The notes under the pieces are model-generated. The model ran no database searches and was not told where the DNA came from. It saw only the letters and a list, made by a program, of their open reading frames with translations. From Nemertoderma westbladi (Eukaryota > Xenacoelomorpha > Nemertodermatida > Nemertodermatidae), in contig JAUCBJ010007942.1 in assembly GCA_032718475.1 (NCBI GenBank), positions 33,021 to 97,020 on the forward strand: a DNA stretch of 64,000 nt, given 5' to 3'. Below are positions 45,701 through 58,530 of the stretch, piece after piece; position 1 is the stretch's first letter; every line of letters begins with the position of its first letter. Position numbers and translations under genes: made by a program.

Positions 45701-48700
45701 CTGTAACCCGCTACGCTCCTTTCTCTTAAACACAGCCACTGTAACCTGCTCATTTCCCTTAAACACAGCCACTGTAACCCGCTACGCTCCTTTCCATTAA
45801 ACACAGCCTCTGTAACCCGCTACGCTCCTTTCCCTTAAACACAGCCACTGTAACCCGCTACGCTCCTTTCCATTAAACACAGCCTCTGTAACCCGCTACG
45901 CTCCTTTCCATTAAACACAGCCACTGTAACCCGCTACGCTCCTTTCCCTTAAACACAGCCACTGTAACCCGCTACGCTCCTTTCCCTTAAACACAGCCAC
46001 TGTAACCCGCTACGCTCCTTTCCATTAAACACAGCCACTGTAACCTGCTACGCTCCTTTCCCTTAAACACAGCCTCTGTAACCCGCTACGCTCCTTTCCA
46101 TTAAACACAGCCACTGTAACCCGCTACGCTCCTTTCCCTTAAACACAGCCACTGTAACCCGCTACGCTCCTTTCCCTTAAACACAGCCTCTGTAACCCGC
46201 TACGCTCCTTTCCCTTAAACACAGCCACTGTAACCCGCTACGCTCCTTTCCCTTAAACACAGCCTCTGTAACCCGCTATGCTCATTTCCATTAAACACAG
46301 CCACTGTAACCTGCTACGCTCCTTTCCATTAAACACAGCCTCTGTAACCCGCTACGCTCCTTTCCATTAAACACAGCCACTGTAACCCGCTACGCTCCTT
46401 TCCCTTAAACACAGCCACTGTAACCCGCTACGCTCCTTTCCCTTAAACACAGCCTCTGTAACCCGCTACGCTCCTTTCCCTTAAACACAGCCACTGTAAC
46501 CCGCTACGCTCCTTTCCCTTAAACACAGCCACTGTAACCTGCTACGCTCCTTTCCATTAAACACAGCCTCTGTAACCCGCTACGCTCCTTTCCATTAAAC
46601 ACAGCCACTGTAACCCGCTACGCTCCTTTCCCTTAAACACAGCCACTGTAACCCGCTACGCTCCTTTCCCTTAAACACAGCCACTGTAACCCGCTACGCT
46701 CCTTTCCCTTAAACACAGCCACTGTAACCCGCTACGCTCCTTTCCCTTAAACACAGCCACTGTAACCCGCTACGCTCCTTTCCCTTAAACACAGCCTCTG
46801 TAACCCGCTACGCTCCTTTCCCTTAAACACAGCCACTGTAACCTGCTACGCTCCTTTCCCTTAAACACAGCCACTGTAACCCGCTACGCTCCTTTCCCTT
46901 AAACACAGCCTCTGTAACCCGCTACGCTCCTTTCCCTTAAACACAGCCACTGTAACCTGCTACGCTCCTTTCCATTAAACACAGCCTCTGTAACCCGCTA
47001 CGCTCCTTTCCCTTAAACACAGCCACTGTAACCTGCTCATTTCCCTTAAACACAGCCTCTGTAACCCGCTACGCTCCTTTCCATTAAACACAGCCACTGT
47101 AACCCGCTACGCTCCTTTCCCTTAAACACAGCCTCTGTAACCTGCTACGCTCCTTTCCATTAAACACAGCCACTGTAACCTGCTACGCTCCTTTCCATTA
47201 AACACAGCCACTGTAACCCGCTACGCTCCTTTCCCTTAAACACAGCCACTGTAACCCGCTACGCTCCTTTCCCTTAAACACAGCCACTGTAACCCGCTAC
47301 GCTCCTTTCCCTTAAACACAGCCACTGTAACCCGCTACGCTCCTTTCCATTAAACACAGCCACTGTAACCCGCTACGCTCCTTTCCCTTAAACACAGCCA
47401 CTGTAACCTGCTACGCTCCTTTCCCTTAAACACAGCCTCTGTAACCCGCTACGCTCCTTTCCATTAAACACAGCCACTGTAACCCGCTACGCTCCTTTCC
47501 CTTAAACACAGCCTCTGTAACCTGCTACGCTCCTTTCCATTAAACACAGCCACTGTAACCCGCTACGCTCCTTTCCCTTAAACACAGCCACTGTAACCCG
47601 CTACGCTCCTTTCCCTTAAACACAGCCACTGTAACCCGCTACGCTCCTTTCCATTAAACACAGCCACTGTAACCCGCTACGCTCCTTTCCCTTAAACACA
47701 GCCACTGTAACCCGCTACGCTCCTTTCCCTTAAACACAGCCACTGTAACCCGCTACGCTCCTTTCCATTAAACACAGCCACTGTAACCCGCTACGCTCCT
47801 TTCCCTTAAACACAGCCTCTGTAACCCGCTACGCTCCTTTCCATTAAACACAGCCACTGTAACCCGCTACGCTCCTTTCCCTTAAACACAGCCACTGTAA
47901 CCCGCTACGCTCCTTTCCCTTAAACACAGCCACTGTAACCCGCTACGCTCCTTTCCATTAAACACAGCCACTGTAACCCGCTACGCTCCTTTCCCTTAAA
48001 CACAGCCACTGTAACCCGCTACGCTCCTTTCCCTTAAACACAGCCACTGTAACCCGCTACGCTCCTTTCTCTTAAACACAGCCACTGTAACCCGCTACGC
48101 TCCTTTCCCTTAAACACAGCCACTGTAACCCGCTACGCTCCTTTCCCTTAAACACAGCCACTGTAACCCGCTACGCTCCTTTCCCTTAAACACAGCCTCT
48201 GTAACCTGCTACGCTCCTTTCCATTAAACACAGCCACTGTAACCCGCTACACTCCTTTCCCTTAAACACAGCCACTGTAACCCGCTACACTCCTTTCCCT
48301 TAAACACAGCCACTGTAACCCGCTACGCTCCTTTACCTTAAACACAGCCACTGTAACCCGCTACGCTCCTTTCCCTTAAACACAGCCACTGTAACCCACT
48401 ACGCTCCTTTCCCTTAAACACAGCCACTGTAACCCGCTACGCTCCTTTCCATTAAACACAGCCACTGTAACCCGCTACGCTCCTTTCTCTTAAACACAGC
48501 CTCTGTAACCCGCTACGCTCCTTTCCCTTAAACACAGCCACTGTAACCCGCTACGCTCCTTTCCATTAAACACAGCCACTGTAACCCGCTACGCTCCTTT
48601 CTCTTAAACACAGCCACTGTAACCCGCTACGCTCCTTTCCCTTAAACACAGCCACTGTAACCCGCTACGCTCCTTTCCCTTAAACACAGCCACTGTAACC

Positions 48701-51700
48701 CGCTACGCTCCTTTCCATTAAACACAGCCACTGTAACCCGCTACGCTCCTTTCCCTTAAACACAGCCACTGTAACCCGCTACGCTCCTTTCCCTTAAACA
48801 CAGCCACTGTAACCTGCTCATTTCCCTTAAACACAGCCTCTGTAACCCGCTACGCTCCTTTCCATTAAACACAGCCACTGTAACCCGCTACGCTCCTTTC
48901 CCTTAAACACAGTCACTGTAACCCGCTACGCTCCTTTCCCTTAAACACAGCCACTGTAACCCGCTACGCTCCTTTCCATTAAACACAGCCACTGTAACCC
49001 GCTACGCTCCTTTCCCTTAAACACAGCCACTGTAACCCGCTACGCTCCTTTCCCTTAAACACAGCCACTGTAACCCGCTACGCTCCTTTCCATTAAACAC
49101 AGCCACTGTAACCCGCTACGCTCCTTTCCCTTAAACACAGCCACTGTAACCCACTACGCTCCTTTCCCTTAAACACAGCCACTGTAACCCGCTACGCTCC
49201 TTTCCATTAAACACAGCCACTGTAACCCGCTACGCTCCTTTCCCTTAAACACAGCCACTGTAACCCGCTACGCTCCTTTCCCTTAAACACAGCCACTGTA
49301 ACCTGCTACGCTCCTTTCCCTTAAACACAGCCACTGTAACCCGCTACGCTCCTTTCCCTTAAACACAGCCTCTGTAACCCGCTACGCTCATTTCCCTTAA
49401 ACACAGCCACTGTAACCCGCTACGCTCCTTTCCCTTAAACACAGCCAATGTAACCCGCTACGCTCCTTTCCCTTAAACACAGCCAATGTAACCTGCTACG
49501 CTCCTTTCCCTTAAACACAGCCACTGTAACCCGCTACGCTCCTTTCCCTTAAACACAGCCACTGTAACCCGCTACGCTCCTTTCCCTTAAACACAGCCAC
49601 TGTAACCCGCTACGCTCCTTTCCCTTAAACACAGCCTCTGTAACCCGCTACGCTCCTTTCCCTTAAACACAGCCACTGTAACCCGCTACGCTCCTTTCCC
49701 TTAAACACAGCCTCTGTAACCCGCTACGCTCCTTTCCCTTAAACACAGCCACTGTAACCCGCTACGCTCCTTTCCCTTAAACACAGCCACTGTAACCCAC
49801 TACGCTCCTTTCTCTTAAACACAGCCACTGTAACCCGCTACGCTCCTTTCCCTTAAACACAGCCACTGTAACCCGCTACGCTCCTTTCCCTTAAACACAG
49901 CCACTGTAACCCGCTACGCTCCTTTCCCTTAAACACAGCCACTGTAACCCGCTACGCTCCTTTCCCTTAAACACAGCCACTGTAACCCGCTACGCTCCTT
50001 TCCCTTAAACACAGCCACTGTAACCCGCTACGCTCCTTTCCCTTAAACACAGCCACTGTAACCCGCTACGCTCATTTCCCTTAAACACAGCCACTGTAAC
50101 CCGCTACGCTCCTTTCCCTTAAACACAGCCACTGTAACCCGCTACGCTCCTTTCCATTAAACACAGCCTCTGTAACCCGCTACGCTCCTTTCCCTTAAAC
50201 ACAGCCACTGTAACCCGCTACGCTCCTTTCCATTAAACACAGCCTCTGTAACCCGCTACGCTCCTTTCCCTTAAACACAGCCACTGTAACCCGCTACGCT
50301 CCTTTCCCTTAAACACAGCCACTGTAACCCGCTACGCTCCTTTCCCTTAAACACAGCCACTGTAACCCGCTACGCTCCTTTCCCTTAAACACAGCCACTG
50401 TAACCCGCTACGCTCCTTTCCCTTAAACACAGCCACTGTAACCCGCTACGCTCCTTTCCCTTAAACACAGCCACTGTAACCCGCTACGCTCCTTTCTCTT
50501 AAACACAGCCACTGTAACCCGCTACGCTCCTTTCTCTTAAACACAGCCACTGTAACCCGCTACGCTCCTTTCCCTTAAACACAGCCACTGTAACCCGCTA
50601 CGCTCCTTTCCCTTAAACACAGCCACTGTAACCCGCTACGCTCCTTTCCCTTAAACACAGCCACTGTAACCCGCTACGCTCCTTTCTCTTAAACACAGCC
50701 ACTGTAACCCGCTACGCTCCTTTCCCTTAAACACAGCCTCTGTAACCCGCTACGCTCCTTTCCCTTAAACACAGCCACTGTAACCCGCTACGCTCCTTTC
50801 CATTAAACACAGCCACTGTAACCCGCTACGCTCCTTTCCCTTAAACACAGCCACTGTAACCCGCTACGCTCCTTTCCATTAAACACAGCCACTGTAACCC
50901 ACTACGCTCCTTTCCATTAAACACAGCCACTGTAACCCGCTACGCTCCTTTCCCTTAAACACAGCCTCTGTAACCCGCTACGCTCCTTTCCATTAAACAC
51001 AGCCACTGTAACCCGCTACGCTCCTTTCCCTTAAACACAGCCACTGTAACCTGCTACGCTCCTTTCCATTAAACACAGCCACTGTAACCCGCTACGCTCC
51101 TTTCCATTAAACACAGCCACTGTAACCCGCTACGCTCCTTTCCCTTAAACACAGCTACTGTAACCTGCTACGCTCCTTTCCATTAAACACAGCCACTGTA
51201 ACCCGCTACGCTCCTTTCCATTAAACACAGCCACTGTAACCCGCTACGCTCCTTTCCCTTAAACACAGCTACTGTAACCTGCTACGCTCCTTTCCATTAA
51301 ACACAGCCACTGTAACCCGCTACGCTCCTTTCCATTAAACACAGCCACTGTAACCCGCTACGCTCCTTTCCCTTAAACACAGCTACTGTAACCTGCTACG
51401 CTCCTTTCCATTAAACACAGCCACTGTAACCCGCTACGCTCCTTTCCCTTAAACACAGCCACTGTAACCCGCTACGCTCCTTTCCCTTAAACACAGCCTC
51501 TGTAACCCGCTACGCTCCTTTCCCTTAAACACAGCCACTGTAACCCGCTACGCTCCTTTCTCTTAAACACAGCCACTGTAACCCGCTACGCTCCTTTCCC
51601 TTAAACACAGCCACTGTAACCCGCTACGCTCCTTTCCATTAAACACAGCCACTGTAACCCGCTACGCTCCTTTCCCTTAAACACAGCCACTGTAACCCGC

Positions 51701-54700
51701 TACGTTCCTTTCCCTTAAACACAGCCACTGTAACCCGCTACGCTCCTTTCCATTAAACACAGCCACTGTAACCCGCTACACTCCTTTCCCTTAAACACAG
51801 CCACTGTAACCCGCTACACTCCTTTCCCTTAAACACAGCCACTGTAACCCGCTACGCTCCTTTCTCTTAAACACAGCCTCTGTAACCCGCTACGCTCCTT
51901 TCCCTTAAACACAGCCACTGTAACCTGCTACGCTCCTTTCCCTTAAACACAGCCACTGTAACCCGCTACGCTCCTTTCCCTTAAACACAGCCACTGTAAC
52001 CTGCTACGCTCCTTTCCCTTAAACACAGCCACTGTAACCCGCTACGCTCCTTTCCATTAAACACAGCCACTGTAACCCGCTACGCTCCTTTCCCTTAAAC
52101 ACAGCCACTGTAACCCGCTACGCTCCTTTCCCTTAAACACAGCCACTGTAACCCGCTACGCTCCTTTCTCTTAAACACAGCCACTGTAACCCGCTACGCT
52201 CCTTTCCATTAAACACAGCCACTGTAACCCGCTACGCTCCTTTCCCTTAAACACAGCCACTGTAACCCGCTACGCTCCTTTCCCTTAAACACAGCCACTG
52301 TAACCCGCTACGCTCCTTTCTCTTAAACACAGCCACTGTAACCCGCTACGCTCCTTTCCATTAAACACAGCCACTGTAACCCGCTACACTCCTTTCCCTT
52401 AAACACAGCCACTGTAACCCGCTACACTCCTTTCCCTTAAACACAGCCACTGTAACCCGCTACGCTCCTTTCTCTTAAACACAGCCACTGTAACCCGCTA
52501 CACTCCTTTCCCTTAAACACAGCCACTGTAACCCGCTACACTCCTTTCCCTTAAACACAGCCACTGTAACCCGCTACGCTCCTTTCCCTTAAACACAGCC
52601 ACTGTAACCCGCTACGCTCCTTTCCCTTAAACACAGCCACTGTAACCCGCTACGCTCCTTTCCCTTAAACACAGCCACTGTAACCCACTACGCTCCTTTC
52701 CATTAAACACAGCCACTGTAACCCGCTACGCTCCTTTCCCTTAAACACAGCCACTGTAACCCGCTACGCTCCTTTCCCTTAAACACAGCCACTGTAACCT
52801 GCTACGCTCCTTTCCCTTAAACACAGCCACTGTAACCCGCTACGCTCCTTTCCATTAAACACAGCCACTGTAACCCGCTACACTCCTTTCCCTTAAACAC
52901 AGCCACTGTAACCCGCTACGCTCCTTTCCCTTAAACACAGCCACTGTAACCCGCTACGCTCCTTTCTCTTAAACACAGCCACTGTAACCCGCTACGCTCC
53001 TTTCCATTAAACACAGCCACTGTAACCCGCTACGCTCCTTTCCCTTAAACACAGCCACTGTAACCCGCTACACTCCTTTCCCTTAAACACAGCCACTGTA
53101 ACCCGCTACGCTCCTTTCCCTTAAACACAGCCACTGTAACCCGCTACGCTCCTTTCTCTTAAACACAGCCACTGTAACCCGCTACGCTCCTTTCCCTTAA
53201 ACACAGCCACTGTAACCCGCTACGCTCCTTTCCCTTAAACACAGCCACTGTAACCCGCTACGCTCCTTTCCCTTAAACACAGCCACTGTAACCCGCTACG
53301 CTCCTTTCCATTAAACACAGCCACTGTAACCCGCTACGCTCCTTTCCATTAAACACAGCCACTGTAACCCGCTACGCTCCTTTCCATTAAACACAGCCAC
53401 TGTAACCCGCTACGCTCCTTTCCATTAAACACAGCCACTGTAACCCGCTACGCTCCTTTCCCTTAAACACAGCCACTGTAACCCGCTACGCTCCTTTCCA
53501 TTAAACACAGCCACTGTAACCCGCTACGCTCCTTTCCCTTAAACACAGCCACTGTAACCCGCTACACTCCTTTCCCTTAAACACAGCCACTGTAACCCGC
53601 TACGCTCCTTTCCCTTAAACACAGCCACTGTAACCCGCTACGCTCCTTTCCCTTAAACACAGCCACTGTAACCCGCTACGCTCCTTTCCCTTAAACACAG
53701 CCACTGTAACCCGCTACGCTCCTTTCCATTAAACACAGCCACTGTAACCCGCTACGCTCCTTTCCCTTAAACACAGCCACTGTAACCCGCTACGCTCCTT
53801 TCCCTTAAACACAGCCACTGTAACCCGCTACGCTCCTTTCCATTAAACACAGCCACTGTAACCCGCTACGCTCCTTTCTCTTAAACACAGCCACTGTAAC
53901 CCGCTACGCTCCTTTCCCTTAAACACAGCCACTGTAACCCGCTACGCTCCTTTCCCTTAAACACAGCCACTGTAACCCGCTACGCTCCTTTCCATTAAAC
54001 ACAGCCACTGTAACCCGCTACGCTCCTTTCTCTTAAACACAGCCACTGTAACCCGCTACGCTCCTTTCCCTTAAACACAGCCACTGTAACCCGCTACGCT
54101 CCTTTCCATTAAACACAGCCACTGTAACCCGCTACGCTCCTTTCCATTAAACACAGCCACTGTAACCCGCTACGCTCCTTTCCCTTAAACACAGCCACTG
54201 TAACCCGCTACGCTCCTTTCCCTTAAACACAGCCACTGTAACCCGCTACGCTCCTTTCCCTTAAACACAGCCACTGTAACCCGCTACGCTCCTTTCCCTT
54301 AAACACAGCCACTGTAACCCGCTACGCTCCTTTCCCTTAAACACAGCCACTGTAACCCGCTACGCTCCTTTCTCTTAAACACAGCCACTGTAACCCGCTA
54401 CGCTCCTTTCCATTAAACACAGCCACTGTAACCCGCTACGCTCCTTTCCCTTAAACACAGCCACTGTAACCCGCTACGCTCCTTTCCCTTAAACACAGCC
54501 ACTGTAACCCGCTACGCTCCTTTCCCTTAAACACAGCCACTGTAACCCGCTACGCTCCTTTCCCTTAAACACAGCCACTGTAACCCGCTACGCTCCTTTC
54601 TCTTAAACACAGCCACTGTAACCCGCTACGCTCCTTTCCCTTAAACACAGCCACTGTAACCCGCTACGCTCCTTTCCCTTAAACACAGCCACTGTAACCC

Positions 54701-57700
54701 GCTACGCTCCTTTCCATTAAACACAGCCACTGTAACCCGCTACGCTCCTTTCCCTTAAACACAGCCACTGTAACCCGCTACGCTCCTTTCCCTTAAACAC
54801 AGCCACTGTAACCCGCTACGCTCCTTTCCATTAAACACAGCCACTGTAACCCGCTACGCTCCTTTCCCTTAAACACAGCCACTGTAACCCGCTACGCTCC
54901 TTTCCCTTAAACACAGCCACTGTAACCCGCTACGCTCCTTTCCCTTAAACACAGCCACTGTAACCCGCTACGCTCCTTTCCATTAAACACAGCCACTGTA
55001 ACCCGCTACGCTCCTTTCCATTAAACACAGCCACTGTAACCCGCTACGCTCCTTTCCATTAAACACAGCCACTGTAACCCGCTACGCTCCTTTCCCTTAA
55101 ACACAGCCACTGTAACCCGCTACGCTCCTTTCCATTAAACACAGCCACTGTAACCCGCTACGCTCCTTTCCATTAAACACAGCCACTGTAACCCGCTACG
55201 CTCCTTTCCCTTAAACACAGCCACTGTAACCCGCTACGCTCCTTTCCCTTAAACACAGCCACTGTAACCCGCTACGCTCCTTTCCCTTAAACACAGCCAC
55301 TGTAACCCGCTACGCTCCTTTCCATTAAACACAGCCACTGTAACCCGCTACGCTCCTTTCCCTTAAACACAGCCACTGTAACCCGCTACGCTCCTTTCCC
55401 TTAAACACAGCCACTGTAACCCGCTACGCTCCTTTCCATTAAACACAGCCACTGTAACCCGCTACGCTCCTTTCCCTTAAACACAGCCACTGTAACCCGC
55501 TACGCTCCTTTCCATTAAACACAGCCACTGTAACCCGCTACGCTCCTTTCCATTAAACACAGCCACTGTAACCCGCTACGCTCCTTTCCCTTAAACACAG
55601 CCACTGTAACCCGCTACGCTCCTTTCCATTAAACACAGCCACTGTAACCCGCTACGCTCCTTTCCCTTAAACACAGCCACTGTAACCCGCTACGCTCCTT
55701 TCCCTTAAACACAGCCACTGTAACCCGCTACGCTCCTTTCCCTTAAACACAGCCACTGTAACCCGCTACGCTCCTTTCCCTTAAACACAGCCACTGTAAC
55801 CCGCTACGCTCCTTTCCATTAAACACAGCCACTGTAACCCGCTACGCTCCTTTCCCTTAAACACAGCCACTGTAACCCGCTACGCTCCTTTCCCTTAAAC
55901 ACAGCCACTGTAACCCGCTACGCTCCTTTCCATTAAACACAGCCACTGTAACCCGCTACGCTCCTTTCCCTTAAACACAGCCACTGTAACCCGCTACGCT
56001 CCTTTCCCTTAAACACAGCCACTGTAACCCGCTACGCTCCTTTCCATTAAACACAGCCACTGTAACCCGCTACGCTCCTTTCCCTTAAACACAGCCACTG
56101 TAACCCGCTACGCTCCTTTCCATTAAACACAGCCACTGTAACCCGCTACGCTCCTTTCCCTTAAACACAGCCACTGTAACCCGCTACGCTCCTTTCCATT
56201 AAACACAGCCACTGTAACCCGCTACGCTCCTTTCCCTTAAACACAGCCACTGTAACCCGCTACGCTCCTTTCCATTAAACACAGCCACTGTAACCCGCTA
56301 CGCTCCTTTCCCTTAAACACAGCCACTGTAACCCGCTACGCTCCTTTCCCTTAAACACAGCCACTGTAACCCGCTACGCTCCTTTCCATTAAACACAGCC
56401 ACTGTAACCCGCTACGCTCCTTTCCCTTAAACACAGCCACTGTAACCCGCTACGCTCCTTTCTCTTAAACACAGCCACTGTAACCCGCTACGCTCCTTTC
56501 CCTTAAACACAGCCACTGTAACCCGCTACGCTCCTTTCCTTAAACACAGCCACTGTAACCCGCTACGCTCCTTTCCCTTAAACACAGCCACTGTAACCCG
56601 CTACGCTCCTTTCCCTTAAACACAGCCACTGTAACCCGCTACGCTCCTTTCCCTTAAACACAGCCACTGTAACCCGCTACGCTCCTTTCCCTTAAACACA
56701 GCCACTGTAACCCGCTACGCTCCTTTCCCTTAAACACAGCCACTGTAACCCGCTACGCTCCTTTCCCTTAAACACAGCCACTGTAACCCGCTACGCTCCT
56801 TTCCCTTAAACACAGCCACTGTAACCCGCTACGCTCCTTTCCCTTAAACACAGCCACTGTAACCCGCTACGCTCCTTTCTCTTAAACACAGCCACTGTAA
56901 CCCGCTACGCTCCTTTCCCTTAAACACAGCCACTGTAACCCGCTACGCTCCTTTCCCTTAAACACAGCCACTGTAACCCGCTACGCTCCTTTCCCTTAAA
57001 CACAGCCACTGTAACCCGCTACGCTCCTTTCCCTTAAACACAGCCACTGTAACCCGCTACGCTCCTTTCCCTTAAACACAGCCACTGTAACCCGCTACGC
57101 TCCTTTCCCTTAAACACAGCCACTGTAACCCGCTACGCTCCTTTCCCTTAAACACAGCCACTGTAACCCGCTACGCTCCTTTCCCTTAAACACAGCCACT
57201 GTAACCCGCTACGCTCCTTTCCCTTAAACACAGCCACTGTAACCCGCTACGCTCCTTTCCCTTAAACACAGCCACTGTAACCCGCTACGCTCCTTTCCCT
57301 TAAACACAGCCACTGTAACCCGCTACGCTCCTTTCCCTTAAACACAGCCACTGTAACCCGCTACGCTCCTTTCCCTTAAACACAGCCACTGTAACCCGCT
57401 ACGCTCCTTTCCCTTAAACACAGCCACTGTAACCCGCTACGCTCCTTTCCATTAAACACAGCCACTGTAACCCGCTACGCTCCTTTCCATTAAACACAGC
57501 CACTGTAACCCGCTACGCTCCTTTCCCTTAAACACAGCCACTGTAACCCGCTACGCTCCTTTCCCTTAAACACAGCCACTGTAACCCGCTACGCTCCTTT
57601 CCCTTAAACACAGCCACTGTAACCCGCTACGCTCCTTTCCATTAAACACAGCCACTGTAACCCGCTACGCTCCTTTCCATTAAACACAGCCACTGTAACC

Positions 57701-58485
57701 CGCTACGCTCCTTTCCATTAAACACAGCCACTGTAACCCGCTACGCTCCTTTCCCTTAAACACAGCCACTGTAACCCGCTACGCTCCTTTCCCTTAAACA
57801 CAGCCACTGTAACCCGCTACGCTCCTTTCCCTTAAACACAGCCACTGTAACCCGCTACGCTCCTTTCCCTTAAACACAGCCACTGTAACCCGCTACGCTC
57901 CTTTCCATTAAACACAGCCACTGTAACCTGCTACGCTCCTTTCCCTTAAACACAGCCACTGTAACCCGCTACGCTCCTTTCCCTTAAACACAGCCACTGT
58001 AACCCGCTACGCTCCTTTCCATTAAACACAGCCACTGTAACCCGCTACACGCTCCTTTCCCTTAAACACAGCCACTGTAACCCGCTACGCTCCTTTCCCT
58101 TAAACACAGCCACTGTAACCCGCTACGCTCCTTTCCCTTAAACACAGCCACTGTAACCCGCTACACTCCTTTCCCTTAAACACAGCCACTGTAACCCGCT
58201 ACGCTCCTTTCCCTTAAACACAGCCACTGTAACCTGCTACGCTCCTTTCCCTTAAACACAGCCACTGTAACCTGCTACGCTCCTTTCTCTTAAACACAGC
58301 CACTGTAACCCGCTACGCTCCTTTCCCTTAAACACAGCCACTGTAACCCGCTACGCTCCTTTCCCTTAAACACAGCCACTGTAACCTGCTACGCTCCTTT
58401 CCCTTAAACACAGCCACTGTAACCCGCTACGCTCCTTTCCCTTAAACACAGCCACTGTAACCCGCTACGCTCCTTTACCTTAAAC
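36800..58485 (+). repeat. 38-bp minisatellite array, 21.7 kb, about 570 copies
   Basis: The unit is CGCTACGCTCCTTTCCCTTA followed by AACACAGCCACTGTAACC (38 bp). Main variants are TTCCCTT, TTCCATT or TTCTCTT at one site, CCACTG or CCTCTG at another, and ATGCTC or ACACTC for ACGCTC. A 33-bp unit lacking TACGC (reading AACCTGCTCATTTCC) recurs at 43141, 43972, 44917, 45748 and 47035, with spacings of 831, 945, 831 and 1287 bp that are whole multiples of 38 plus 33. The order of variants from about 42.6 to 44.0 kb recurs 1776 bp later, and a 114-bp trimer repeats near 51.15-51.42 kb. The array begins at the LTR edge and ends 45 bp before a splice acceptor. No frame is open, as 38 is not a multiple of three. 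Confidence 0.97.
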
Positions 58486-58511
58486 TTGTGTGAACAACTG
58501 TGTGAAAAAAT

Positions 58512-58530
58512 ATTTAATTTTTCTTTGCAG
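58512..58530 (+). promoter_or_regulatory. Splice acceptor of the receptor exon
   Basis: A pyrimidine-rich tract TTTAATTTTTCTTTGCAG ends at 58530, immediately before the open frame of the receptor exon and 45 bp after the last minisatellite base. Confidence 0.8.

Noticed and set aside
36800-58485. CRISPR-like array
   Set aside because: Units are contiguous with no unique spacers and vary only at a few sites, so it is a eukaryotic minisatellite.
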